Shown here piece by piece: positions 43,106-51,804 of a stretch of DNA of 64,000 nucleotides. This DNA comes from Streptomyces tuirus (lineage in GTDB: Bacteria > Actinomycetota > Actinomycetes > Streptomycetales > Streptomycetaceae): contig JAGTPG010000001.1 of assembly GCA_018195615.1 (NCBI GenBank), positions 1,240,001-1,304,000 on the forward strand, written 5' to 3'. The notes beneath the pieces were generated by a model. The model saw only the letters and a program-made list of their open reading frames with translations. It was not told the origin of the DNA and did not search any database. The first letter of the stretch is position 1, and each line of letters opens with the position of its first letter. Made by a program: the position numbers and the translations under genes.

Positions 43106-44169
43106 GCCGTCACCTCCCGGACGCGGCGGCGCGGCATCCTGACCGCGTGGGACCTGCGCTTCTTCGTCCCGGCGGCGCCCCCGATGAGGTCGGCACCGAG
43201 CAGCCGCACGAAGGCGAGCGCGATGAGGAAGACGTAGAGGAAGAGGAGGACCGCATACGCGGAGGCCGGTCCGAAGCGGACGTTGGACGCCTCGTTCTGC
43301 GCGAGCATCGACAGCGTCTCTACGGAGCCCTTCTGGGCGCCGATGAGGATGTAGGGCAGGTCGAACATCCGCAGCGCGTCCAGGCAGCGGAACAGCACCG
43401 CCACCAGCAGCGCGGGCTTCACCAGCGGCAGGGTGATGCGCCAGAACTGCTGGAGGGCGCTCGCCCCGTCGAGCCTGGCCGCCTCGTAGACCTCCTTCGG
43501 GATCACCTGGAGGCCGGCCAGGACCAGCAGCCCGATGAAGGGGGCGGTCTTCCACACGTCGGCGATGACGACCGCGATCTTGGCGGAGAATCCGTCGGCG
43601 GTCCACAGGACCTGGTGGCCGAGGAGGACGTTGGCGATCCCGTCGGCGTTGAAGATCCACTTCCAGAGCAGTCCGGAGATGGCCGTGGGGATCGCCCAGG
43701 GCACGAGGATGCTGGCCCGCACCACGGCCCGGCCCCGGAACGCCCTGTGCATGATCAGCGCCATGGCGACACCGATCACGGTCTCCAGCGACACCGTGAC
43801 GACGGTGAAGAAGGTGGTGTTCCAGAAGGCGTTCCAGAAGCGGTCGCCGGCCTGGGTGAAGATGTCGGTGTAGTTCTTCAGCCCGACGAACGGCTCGGTG
43901 TTGCTGATGAACCCGGTCTTCGGGTCCAGGCCCTTCGGCCCGTACAGGGACTCGTCGAGTGCCATGAGCGTCGGGTAGAGCACGACGATCGTCAGCACCA
44001 GCAGCGTCGGGGAGACCAGGAGTGCGGCCAGGCGGCCGGTGCCCGCGGTGGCCCGGGAGCGTGGACGCCGCCGGGGGCGTTCGGGTGCCGGGGGCCGCCC
44101 GGGGCGGCGGCGGGCCGCCGTCCCGAGCTCGTGCGGGGCGGTGTCGGGCGGGATCGCGGTGTCGGCCAT
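43102..44169 (-). CDS. Alpha-glucoside ABC transporter permease (MalF type)
   Basis: A 355-aa permease. An arginine/proline-rich cytoplasmic N-terminus precedes the first helix (LAALLVSPTLLVLTIVVLYP). It has about six helices and the EAA motif YEAARLDGASALQQFWRITL followed by PLVKPAL. It forms the channel with the MalG-type partner, whose start it overlaps by 4 nt. The ATG at 44169 starts MADTAIPPD, 11 nt after the binding-protein stop. Confidence 0.94.
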   Translation of the reverse strand: MADTAIPPDTAPHELGTAARRRPGRPPAPERPRRRPRSRATAGTGRLAALLVSPTLLVLTIVVLYPTLMALDESLYGPKGLDPKTGFISNTEPFVGLKNYTDIFTQAGDRFWNAFWNTTFFTVVTVSLETVIGVAMALIMHRAFRGRAVVRASILVPWAIPTAISGLLWKWIFNADGIANVLLGHQVLWTADGFSAKIAVVIADVWKTAPFIGLLVLAGLQVIPKEVYEAARLDGASALQQFWRITLPLVKPALLVAVLFRCLDALRMFDLPYILIGAQKGSVETLSMLAQNEASNVRFGPASAYAVLLFLYVFLIALAFVRLLGADLIGGAAGTKKRRSHAVRMPRRRVREVTA

Positions 44170-44180
44170 GACCCGCGGCC

Positions 44181-45485
44181 TCACTGTGCCGTCAGCTTCT
44201 GAAGGTCCCCCTGGAGGTCCTTCAGCGCCTGCGCGCTGCTCTTCTTCCCGGTGAGCGCGGCGTAGACCTCGTTCTGGATCGCGGCGGTCACGTCGCCGTA
44301 CTGCACGACGCGCGGGCGTGGCACGGCCTTGGTGATGGACTGCTTGAGGTCGGGCAGGTACGGATACTGCTTGTCCAGCGAGGCGTTGTCGTAGAGGTCG
44401 GCGTACGGCGGGGCGAGGGAGGCGTTCTTGAGGAAGTAGGTCGCGCTCTCCTCGCCGGTGAAGAACTTCATGAAGTCCAGGGCCGTGGCCTTGTTCTTGG
44501 CGAAGGACGACAGCGCCAGGTTGGAGCCGCCGAGGCTGGAGGCGCCGGGACCGTTCAGACCGGGCAGCGGCGCGACCGCGAACTTGCCCTTGACGGCGCT
44601 CTTCTGGGCCAGGGAGTACACGTAGGGCCAGTTGTTGAGGAAGACCAGCTTGCCGGCCTGGAAGGCCTGGCGGCCGTCCTCCTCCTGGTAGGTGATGGCT
44701 TCCTTGGGGATCGTCCCGTCCTTGAAGGAGTCGACGAGGAAGTCCAGGCCCTTCTTGGCCTGCGGGGTGTCGACGTCCGGCTTGCCGTTCGCGTCGGTGA
44801 TGCGGCCGCCCGCGGAGTTGACGGCCTCGGCGAAGTTCACCGTCAGCCCCTCGTACTTCTGGAACTGCCCGGCGTAGCAGGACATGCTCTTCGCCTCGGG
44901 GAGCTTCTTCACCTTGGTGCAGTCGGCGGTCATCTGCGCCCAGGTGGTGGGGGGCCGGGAGATGCCGGCCTTCTTCAGCAGGTCGGTGCGGTAGAACAGC
45001 AGGCCGCCGTTGGAGCTGGCGGGGACGGCGTAGAGCCTGCCGCGGTACTTGCCGGTCTCCACGACCGGCTGGAGCATCTTTCCGAGCGGGAACTGGTTCG
45101 CGGGCAGCGGCTCGATCCACTGGTGGGCGGCGAACTCCGACGTCCACACGACGTCCGTGGCGAGGACCGTGTAGGCGTCGGACTTCGTCTCCGCGTTCTG
45201 GATCATCTGCTGGCGCTGGGAGTCGGCGTCCGTCGGCAGCTGGATGAAGGTGACCTTCTCCTTCGGGTGTGCCTTGTTCCAGCGGTCGATGATCGTCTGG
45301 ACGGTGCCGGTGGTGTCCTTGCCCGCGACGTAGGTGATGGGGCCGCGGCCCTTGAACGACGTAGCGGCGGCCTGCGCGGACCCGCCGGAGCCGCTGCCTC
45401 CGGACGAGCCGCAGGCGGTGAGGAGGAGCCCGGCGGCGGCGAGCGCTGCGGAACACTGGATCGTTCTGGAGGTGTTGGTCTTCAC
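44181..45485 (-). CDS. Alpha-glucoside-binding lipoprotein (family 1 SBP)
   Basis: A 434-aa lipoprotein. The signal peptide ends at the lipobox LLTAC (Cys 25) followed by a Gly/Ser linker, so it is anchored on the outer face of the membrane. The body matches maltose/trehalose-type binding proteins (KEKVTFIQLPTDADSQRQQM; LYAVPASSNGGLLFYRTDLL; EEDGRQAFQAGKLVFLNNWP). It delivers the sugar to the two downstream permeases and is first in the operon, under the promoter region shared with the divergent LacI gene. Confidence 0.95.
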   Translation of the reverse strand: MKTNTSRTIQCSAALAAAGLLLTACGSSGGSGSGGSAQAAATSFKGRGPITYVAGKDTTGTVQTIIDRWNKAHPKEKVTFIQLPTDADSQRQQMIQNAETKSDAYTVLATDVVWTSEFAAHQWIEPLPANQFPLGKMLQPVVETGKYRGRLYAVPASSNGGLLFYRTDLLKKAGISRPPTTWAQMTADCTKVKKLPEAKSMSCYAGQFQKYEGLTVNFAEAVNSAGGRITDANGKPDVDTPQAKKGLDFLVDSFKDGTIPKEAITYQEEDGRQAFQAGKLVFLNNWPYVYSLAQKSAVKGKFAVAPLPGLNGPGASSLGGSNLALSSFAKNKATALDFMKFFTGEESATYFLKNASLAPPYADLYDNASLDKQYPYLPDLKQSITKAVPRPRVVQYGDVTAAIQNEVYAALTGKKSSAQALKDLQGDLQKLTAQ

Positions 45486-45774
45486 TGTGTCTCCCGGTCG
45501 TGACGAACCGTCGGTCGTGGTCTGTTCCCCCGGAATGGCTTTTGGTCATGGGATTGCGTTGCCACGGCATTGTGCTGATAAAAACCGCAGGTCACAGCGG
45601 AACAGAGGCGTCCCTCGGGGGCGACTTCGAACCTGTCGAGACAACGTTTGCACGCTAGGAGCGCTCCACCGGGAAGTCAATGCGCCGGATAGTGGTAAGA
45701 AGGCAAGAACTAGGTGAGACAGCGCTGCCACCAACGGCCGTGCACGGCAGGGTCCCTGTGCTAGCGTCCGGCGC
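45486..45774. promoter_or_regulatory. Divergent promoter/operator region of the sugar operon and its LacI repressor
   Basis: A 289-nt region of lower GC. GACAACGTTTGCAC at about 45639-45652, centred on AACGTT, is a LacI-type operator candidate. On the minus strand a TAGCGT follows it, a possible -10 for the binding-protein gene. On the plus strand another TAGCGT (45762-45767) lies 7 nt before the repressor ATG, suggesting a leaderless repressor transcript. Autoregulation is likely for this family but not shown. Confidence 0.5.
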
Positions 45775-46833
45775 ATGCCACCAGGTCAGCGGCACCCCAC
45801 GATGGCTGACGTCGCCGAACGGGCCGGGGTCTCCACCTCCACCGTCTCGCACACCCTGCGCGGCCTGTCCACCGTCTCACCGGAGGTCCGCGCCCGCGTC
45901 GAACAGGCCGCCCGGGAACTGGACTTCGCGGTCTCGCGCCATGCCGCCAGCCTGGTGACGGGCAGGACCGGCAGCGTCGCGGTGCTGGTGCCCACGCTCA
46001 GCTCGTGGTTCGTGGGCACGGCCCTGTCGGGGCTCGGCCTCGTCCTGCGCGCGGCCGGGATGGAGCTGACGGTGTATGTGATCTCCGACCTGGCCGAGCG
46101 CACGGCGTTCTTCGAGCACCTCCCGGCGCGGCGCAACGCCGACGCGCTGCTGGTGTTCTCCTTCGACCTCACCGACGAGGAGACCGCGCGGCTGGACGAC
46201 CTCGGCATGCCGGTCGTGTACGTCAGCCAGCACGTGGCCGGGCGGCCGAGCGTCTACGTCGACGACGTGGCCGGCGCCCTGCGCGGCACCCGGCACCTGC
46301 TCAACCTCGGCCACCGCCGGATCGCCTACGTACGGACGGTGGGCGTCGGCGGCTTCTCCTTCAGCTCCCAGGAACGGCTGGTCGGTTACCGGCAGGCGCT
46401 CACCGAGGCGGGTCTCCCCCTGGACGACGAGCTGGTGGTCGCCACCCCGGCGGGCGACAAGCGGGGCGCCGCCGAGGCGGTCGGCGGGCTGCTGGGGCTG
46501 CGGGAACCGCCGACGGCGGTCTTCGCCGAGCAGGACGAGGTGGCCGTGGCGGTGATCTGGACCCTGCGTGCGACGCGCATCGAGGTACCCGGGCAGGTGT
46601 CGGTCATGGGCTTCGACGACCAGCCGGTGGCCCGGTGGTTCGATCTGACCACCGTGGCCCAGTCGCCCGCGCACACCGGCCGGGAAGCCGGCGAGTTGGC
46701 CCTGTCGCTCATCAACGACCCCGGCGCGGACCGCGAGCGGCACCTCGTGCTGCCGACCCAGGTGATCCCCCGGGCCACCACCGCCCCGCCCCCCGCGGCA
46801 CCCGGCGCCCGGGACCAACTTCCGCAGGGCTGA
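45775..46833 (+). CDS. LacI-family repressor of the alpha-glucoside operon
   Basis: A 352-aa regulator. The N-terminal helix-turn-helix (about 10-30: MADVAERAGVSTSTVSHTLR) with the hinge following (VSPEVRARVEQAARELDF) binds DNA. The periplasmic-binding-protein-like body holds the inducer (SVAVLVPTLSSWFVGTALSG; SVMGFDDQPVARWFDLTTVA). It lies divergently from the sugar operon, the usual place for its repressor. There is no clear Shine-Dalgarno; the ATG is placed about 7 nt after a -10-like hexamer. Confidence 0.92.
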   Translation: MPPGQRHPTMADVAERAGVSTSTVSHTLRGLSTVSPEVRARVEQAARELDFAVSRHAASLVTGRTGSVAVLVPTLSSWFVGTALSGLGLVLRAAGMELTVYVISDLAERTAFFEHLPARRNADALLVFSFDLTDEETARLDDLGMPVVYVSQHVAGRPSVYVDDVAGALRGTRHLLNLGHRRIAYVRTVGVGGFSFSSQERLVGYRQALTEAGLPLDDELVVATPAGDKRGAAEAVGGLLGLREPPTAVFAEQDEVAVAVIWTLRATRIEVPGQVSVMGFDDQPVARWFDLTTVAQSPAHTGREAGELALSLINDPGADRERHLVLPTQVIPRATTAPPPAAPGARDQLPQG

Positions 46834-46904
46834 CGGAAATCGCCGTGCGCCGATGAACGCCGGCGACCTAGACTCGGCCGGAGAACGAGGGGGGCCGACT
46901 GCTC

Positions 46905-47717
46905 ATGACCACCGGACAGAACACCGTCGGAGACGTCTTCAGCGCGGGAGCCGAGGAGTTCCACCGCTGGTCGGAAAGGCTGTGGGACCCGATCGGCGAG
47001 GCCACGGCGGACGCGGCGGTGCCGGCCGACGGCGAGTCGGTGCTGGACGCCTGCTGCGGGGCGGGGGCGTCGGCACTGCCGGCCGCGCGAGCCGTCGGAC
47101 CGGCGGGGCGGGTGGACGCCGTGGATCTCGCGGACGGACTGTTGGCGATCGGTGAGCGCCGGGCGCGGGAGGAGCACCTGCGGAACATCAGCTTCCATCA
47201 CCATGACGTCACCTCGTGGCCCGCCCCCGGTGCCGGTTACGACGTCGTGCAGTGCGCGCTCGGTGTGTTCTTCTTCCCGGACATGGACCGGGACTCCGCC
47301 GCGCTGACCCGGAAGGTGCGCCCCGGCGGCAGGTTCGTCGTGACGGTCTGGGAGAAGGGCTCGCTGGCCGGCTGGCAGTCGGCGTTCCGGGGCGCGGTCC
47401 TGACCGAGCGCGACCTGCCCCGTCCGCCGCAGATGGAGCAACTGGCCCGGATCGACACCGCCGACACCCTCGCGGCCTGGCTCGGGGACCTGGGCGGGAG
47501 CGAACCACGGGTCGTGCGGCGGCGGTTCGACGCCCCGCTGACGCCGGAGTCGGCCTGGGTCCTGGCCACCGGGAGCGGTACGCGCAGGATGCTCGACGGC
47601 CTGTCACCGGCCGCCGTCGAACGGGTGCGCACCGAGTTCACCGCCCGGCTCACGGCGGACGCCGTCGACGACCTCGACGTACGGGTCCTGACCGGGACGG
47701 CCCGCTTCTCCGGCTGA
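46905..47717 (+). CDS. SAM-dependent class I methyltransferase
   Basis: A 270-aa cytosolic protein of the ubiquinone/menaquinone-methyltransferase-like group. Motif I is VLDACCGAGASALPAA, the acidic loop AVDLADGLL follows, then FHHHDVTSWP and a motif-III region RKVRPGGRFVVTVWE. The substrate is unknown. The gene follows the LacI repressor by 71 nt with its own candidate -10 TAGACT (46869-46874), so it is probably a separate unit. The C-terminal third (AWLGDLGGSEPRVVRRRF) is a variable lid. Confidence 0.88.
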   Translation: MTTGQNTVGDVFSAGAEEFHRWSERLWDPIGEATADAAVPADGESVLDACCGAGASALPAARAVGPAGRVDAVDLADGLLAIGERRAREEHLRNISFHHHDVTSWPAPGAGYDVVQCALGVFFFPDMDRDSAALTRKVRPGGRFVVTVWEKGSLAGWQSAFRGAVLTERDLPRPPQMEQLARIDTADTLAAWLGDLGGSEPRVVRRRFDAPLTPESAWVLATGSGTRRMLDGLSPAAVERVRTEFTARLTADAVDDLDVRVLTGTARFSG

Positions 47718-47760
47718 TCGCGCGGACGGCACGCCTCGCACGTCACACCCGTCCGAACCG

Positions 47761-47789
47761 TTGACGAGGGTAAGAGCCCCCCTTATCTT
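47761..47789 (+). promoter_or_regulatory. Strong vegetative-type promoter (TTGACG - 17 nt - TATCTT)
   Basis: The -35 TTGACG at 47761-47766 and -10 TATCTT at 47784-47789 with 17-nt spacing match the HrdB (sigma-70) consensus well. A direct repeat CCGAATTCA follows (about 47795 and 47810), possibly an operator. The promoter drives the broken GH43/AbfB gene at 47863. Confidence 0.6.
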
Positions 47790-47862
47790 CTGACCGAATT
47801 CATGGCCGAATTCACGAACTGCGTTCGAAATCACGGACAGAGAATCGGCAGAGGCGGCTCGC

Positions 47863-48539
47863 ATGCTCCGGACTCCCCCTGCGGCCAAGCGCCGCAGCCC
47901 CCTGCTCGTGTGCGTGCTCGCAGCAGCGCCGCGACCAGCCAGTACGGCCCCGGCCACAACTCGTTCACCGTCTCCGAGGACGGCAAGAGCGACATCCTCG
48001 TCTACCACGACCGCAGCTACAAGGACATCAGCGGTGATCCGCTCAACGATCCCAACCGCCGCACCCGGGTGCAGAAGGTCTACTGGAAGGCCGACGGCAC
48101 GCCCGACTTCGGCATCCCGGTGGCCGACGGGGTCACACCGCAGCGTTTGTCGTCGTACAACTTCGCCGACCGGTTCGTCCGGCACTGGGACTTCCGCGCC
48201 CGCATCGAGGCGAACGTCTCGCCGCTCGCGGACTCGCAGTTCCGGGTCGTCACCGGTCTGACCGGCAGCGGCACGGTCTCGCTGGAGTCGGCCAACTTCC
48301 CCGGCTACTACCTGCGGCACAAGAACTTCGAGGTGTGGCTGGAGAAGAACGACGGCAGCGCGCGGTTCGCGGCCGACGCCAGTTTCCTGCGGCGCGCCGG
48401 TCTCGCCGACCCGGCCGGTGTGTCGTACGAGTCGTACAACTACCCCGGGCGATACGTCCGCCACTGGGAGTACCTGCTGAACGTGCAGGCGGTGAGTACG
48501 GCCACGGACCGGGCGGACGCCACTTTCTACGCCCAGTGA
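47863..48539 (+). pseudogene. GH43 / AbfB arabinofuranosidase with the catalytic domain deleted
   Basis: The ATG at 47863 opens a Sec signal-like segment (MLRTPPAAKRR, LLVCVLAAA). About 50 nt later the sequence jumps, in a different frame, into the very C-terminal part of a GH43 domain (SQYGPGHNSFTVSEDG, TRVQKVYWKADGTPDFGIPV) followed by a complete AbfB arabinose-binding domain (about 140 aa: SLESANFPGYYLRHKNFEVW ... ESYNYPGRYVRHWEYLL). Normally several hundred residues of beta-propeller separate signal and C-terminus. The junction lies around 47915-47930. Loss of the catalytic domain plus the frame change means no functional secreted enzyme, although promoter and binding domain remain. Confidence 0.75.
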
Positions 48540-48618
48540 CCGGGGAGTAAACGCCCGTAATGCCCTGATTGCTCTCCCGGCGGGCGGGCACTCAGGGCAT
48601 GTGCACACACAAGACGGC

Positions 48619-49527
48619 ATGCGACCGCGCAGGGTCCTGCTGGCCGGGTGGTTCAGCTTCCGGGACGGGGAGGCGACCGCCGGGGACGTGCTGGCCCTGC
48701 GCCGGGTCGAGGACGTACTGCTCGGCACGGGCATCCCCTACGACGTCGCCTGGAGCCCCGGCTTCCGCCCGGAGGCCCTGCATCTGGACCGGCTGTGGCC
48801 CGAGGACTACTCCCACCTGGTGTTCGTGTGCGGCCCGCTGCACGGGCCGCAGATCGAGGAGTTGCACCGGCGGTTCGCGCACTGTGTGCGGATCGCCGTC
48901 GGCACCTCGGTGATCGACCCCGCCAGCGCGGCCGTGACCGGGTTCCACCGGGTGCTGCCGCGGGACGCGCCGGACAGCGAGCCGGTGGAGGACCTGGCGG
49001 CCCGCGCCCCGGACGTGCCCGCCCGGCCGGTCGTCGGGGTGATCCTCACGCACGGGCAGCACGAGTACGGGCGGCAGCGGCGGCACGGGCAGGTCGCCGA
49101 GGAGCTGACGCGCTGGCTGGCCGGGAAGGACTGCGGGCGGCTGGAGCTGGAGACCCGGCTCGACACCCACGACTGGCATCTGAGCGCCACGCCCGCGCAG
49201 CTCCAGTCCGTGCTGGCCCGGATGGACCTGGTCGTCACCGACCGGCTGCACGGACTGGTCATCGCGCTGCGGGTCGGCACCCCCGTACTGGCGGTCGACC
49301 CGGTCACCGGCGGCGCGAAGATGACCGCGCAGGCCCGCGCCTGCGGCTGGCCGGCGCTGATCCCCGCCGAGCGGCTGGACGTGCAACAGTTGGACCGCTG
49401 GTGGGACTGGTGCCTGACCGGCGGCCGGGTGACCGCCCGGCAGATCCGCGACGGTTTCCGTGAGGGCACCGTCCCGGACAGCGCGGACCGACTCGTCGAG
49501 GCCCTGGCACGCCAGGTACCCGGTTAG
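48619..49527 (+). CDS. Polysaccharide pyruvyl transferase-like protein
   Basis: A 302-aa protein starting RRVLLAGWFSFRDGEATAGD (an N-terminal GT-B-like strand and loop). It carries LVVTDRLHGLVIALRVGTPV (about 205-225), the motif shared by polysaccharide pyruvyl transferases and related WcaK/CsaB proteins, which add pyruvate ketals to surface glycans. Pyruvylation is a family-based suggestion. An in-frame GTG at 48601 is an alternative start; neither has a convincing ribosome site. Its placement beside the heptose-glycan operon suggests a role in the same polymer. Confidence 0.75.
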   Translation: MRPRRVLLAGWFSFRDGEATAGDVLALRRVEDVLLGTGIPYDVAWSPGFRPEALHLDRLWPEDYSHLVFVCGPLHGPQIEELHRRFAHCVRIAVGTSVIDPASAAVTGFHRVLPRDAPDSEPVEDLAARAPDVPARPVVGVILTHGQHEYGRQRRHGQVAEELTRWLAGKDCGRLELETRLDTHDWHLSATPAQLQSVLARMDLVVTDRLHGLVIALRVGTPVLAVDPVTGGAKMTAQARACGWPALIPAERLDVQQLDRWWDWCLTGGRVTARQIRDGFREGTVPDSADRLVEALARQVPG

Positions 49528-49661
49528 CCCTGCCGCCGGCGCGACCCGGCCCGGTTAGCTCCGGGACCTCACGGGGCACCCGCTTTGTCAGTCCCCGCTT
49601 CCTGTCCCGCCGCACGTCCCCCGGGGGGAGAGACGGTCCGGCCGCCCGGAAGGAGAACCGC

Positions 49662-49987
49662 GTGTCCATCGGCCGACTTCCCGATCACGAGCAGCACATC
49701 CTCGACGAGATGGAACGCGCGCTGCGCCGCGACCGCCGTCTCGACCGCCGACTGCGCACCCTGCGGCTGAGCCGCCTCCCCGACCCAGCCCGGGTCCTCG
49801 CCCGCCTGGCCTCCTACCGCCCCGCGTCCGGACCGTGGCGGTCCTGCTCGCCGTGTCGGTCGGTTTGCTGGTGACCGGGATCGTCACGTCCGAGCCGGGG
49901 GTGCTCTGGGGGTTCGCCGCCCTGTGGCCGCTGACGCTGTTCGCCCTGTTCAGGCTGATGTGCCGCAGGTGCGGCGGCGGGAGCTGA
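49662..49987 (+). CDS. DUF3040 membrane protein, one-base frameshift
   Basis: A 108-aa protein once one C is restored at 49827-49829. It opens LPDHEQHILDEMERALRRDRR, a DUF3040 signature (in two parts, LPDHEQHILDEME and RALRRDRRLDRRL), followed by two membrane helices (VAVLLAVSVGLLVTGIV; LWGFAALWPLTLFALFRL). The function is unknown; such small proteins are widespread in Streptomyces. A good AAGGAG precedes the GTG at 49662. Uncorrected, the second half reads as nonsense and both helices are lost. Confidence 0.85.
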
Positions 49988-50013
49988 GCGTCGCCGAACA
50001 CCCGGGCAGCGGT

Positions 50014-50910
50014 TCAGCCCGTGTAGCGGCGGGCCTTCGAGGCACGCTGGGCCGGTTCCAGCAGACGCAGGCGGGACTCGACCTCGTGCGGCAGAACCCG
50101 CCGTTCGCGCAGGACCCACGGCAGCGCGGCGGCGGCCTCGGCGAAGGCGCGCAGGGACGCGGCGTCCCGCGGGACCGTACGGGCCAGGTCGACGGTCCGG
50201 CGCAGGGCGGAGCCGGCCGGGCGGCGCAGCCAGGTGAACCACAGGGTGTTGCGGATTCCGTGGGTGCGGCGCAGGGTGGCGTCCCGCGCCACGGACGGGT
50301 GGTGGTGCACCGCCAGGTGGTCGGCGTACGTCAGCCACCACCCGTCGGCCGCCAGGTCCGCCGCGAGCAGTTCCTCCTCGCCGCCCAGCCACAGCCGCGG
50401 ATGGAAGCCGCCCGCCGCCCGGAAGGCGCCGGTGCGCAGCACGGTCGCGGCGGCCAGGAAGGAGCCGAGGGCCGGTCCGGGCAGCCAAGCGGGCCCGGGC
50501 ACGGGCGAGTTGCGCAGTTCCTCGACGATGGGGTCGTCGGTGCCGTCCGGTTCGACGACGATCCGGGCCGTGACCGAGCCCAGCGCCGGATGCCGGTCGA
50601 GCAGATCGGCGGCGCCCGTCAGCGACCCGGGCGCCCACCAGGAGTCGTCGTCGCAGAAGGCGATGTAGGGCGTACGGACCTGCCGGACGGCGAGGTTGCG
50701 GCCCACCGCGCCGAGGTTGCGGCCGGACCGCAGCAGCCGGACCCAGGGGTGGCGGCCGGCGACGGCGTCGGCGGTGCCGTCCGTGGAGCCGTTGTCGGTG
50801 ACGATCACCGGTGGGTTCTCCGGCAGTCCGGCGAGGTGGTCGAGGGTGCGCAGCAGTTCCCGGCGCCGGTTGTGGGTGATGACGACGACGGTCGTACGGC
50901 TGTCGGTCAT
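50014..50910 (-). CDS. GT2 glycosyltransferase (last gene of the heptose operon)
   Basis: A 298-aa GT-A fold enzyme. It has TVVVITHNRRRELLRTLDHL, IVTDNGSTDGTADAV and the metal-binding DxD-like IAFCDDDSWWAPG (about 87-100), with a C-terminal region GIRNTLWFTWLRRPAGSALR. It transfers a sugar from an unknown nucleotide donor. Its start overlaps the preceding GT2 stop (ATGA). It closes the eleven-gene operon. It is a close paralogue of the upstream GT2 (shared SDDDSWWAPG-type motif), suggesting duplication. Confidence 0.9.
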   Translation of the reverse strand: MTDSRTTVVVITHNRRRELLRTLDHLAGLPENPPVIVTDNGSTDGTADAVAGRHPWVRLLRSGRNLGAVGRNLAVRQVRTPYIAFCDDDSWWAPGSLTGAADLLDRHPALGSVTARIVVEPDGTDDPIVEELRNSPVPGPAWLPGPALGSFLAAATVLRTGAFRAAGGFHPRLWLGGEEELLAADLAADGWWLTYADHLAVHHHPSVARDATLRRTHGIRNTLWFTWLRRPAGSALRRTVDLARTVPRDAASLRAFAEAAAALPWVLRERRVLPHEVESRLRLLEPAQRASKARRYTG

Positions 50911-51787
50911 GCGGCCGCTCCCTCGGCCAGGCGCGCGGCCCGCTCCACGTGCGGCGGCAGGCGCCTGCGGGCCCGCAGGGCGGCGGGCAGCCGGGCCAGC
51001 GTCCCGCGCAGGGCGCGCCGGGCGTGGTCGTCGTGCCGTGCCTCGGCGGCCAGGGCGCGGGTCCGGGCGAGCGCGTAGGGCACGGGGCGGCGCAGCCACG
51101 CGGTGAGGAGTTCGTTGCGGCGCTGGACGGCCGGGCGGCCGGTGCGCGGCGCGGGCGCCGGGTGGTGGTGGGCGATGACGTCCGGGCAGTGGGTGACGCC
51201 CCAGCCGCGGGCGGCCAGGTCGTAGGCGAGGAGGGTCTCCTCGCCGCCGAAGAACAGCAGCCGGTGGAAGCCGCCCGCGTCGAGGTAGGCGTGGCGGCGG
51301 ACCACGGAGGCGCAGGCCAGGAAGCCCAGGACCTGGGTGCCGGGGAGGTCGCCGACCCGGCCGAGGGGCGAGTCGGCGAGCACTTCGTTGAGCGGGTCGG
51401 AGTCGGCGGTGGGGCCGACGAGGGTGCGGGCGGCGATGAGGCCGAGCCGCGGATGGTCCTCGAACAGGCGGACCGCCGTGCTCAGGGCACCGGGTGCCCA
51501 CCAGGAGTCGTCGTCGCTGAACGCCACGTACGGGGTGTTCAGGGCCCGGGCGCCGTAGTTGCGCGCCAGGGCGCCGTGGTTGAACGGCAGCGCCAGGACG
51601 CGGACCCGGGGAAGTCGTGGGCGAGCATGGCGCGCGTGCCGTCGGTGGAGGCGTTGTCCGCGACGAGGATCTCGGGCCGTTCCGGGAGGGCGAGGAGGTG
51701 GCGCAGGGCCTCGGCGAGGGCGGCCGACCGGTTGCGGGTCGCGATGACGACGCCGACGGGGCCCGGGTCCGGGCGCGGGATGGTCAT
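50907..51787 (-). CDS. GT2 glycosyltransferase, one-base frameshift
   Basis: After adding one base in the G4 run at 51608-51611 this is about 294 aa. The N-terminus reads VGVVIATRNRSAALAEALRH and LVADNASTDGTRAMLAHDFP, and continues in the other frame to AFSDDDSWWAPGALSTAV. ATG at 51787 is chosen because GAGGGGG lies upstream; ATG at 51808, overlapping the GT9 stop, is an alternative. It is paralogous to the next gene and is likely an adjacent-step transferase in the same glycan. Confidence 0.87.
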
Positions 51788-51804
51788 CGTGGTGGCGTGC
51801 CCCC

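Noticed and set aside
43102-45570. Long single frame running through the binding-protein gene into the MalF-type permease
   Set aside because: The upstream part is a shadow of the lipoprotein gene; the permease starts at 44169, where the hydrophobic profile begins.
47863-48539. Explaining the GH43/AbfB gene by a one-base sequencing error
   Set aside because: A single base would fix the frame but not supply the missing catalytic domain; only about 20 codons separate signal and C-terminal region.
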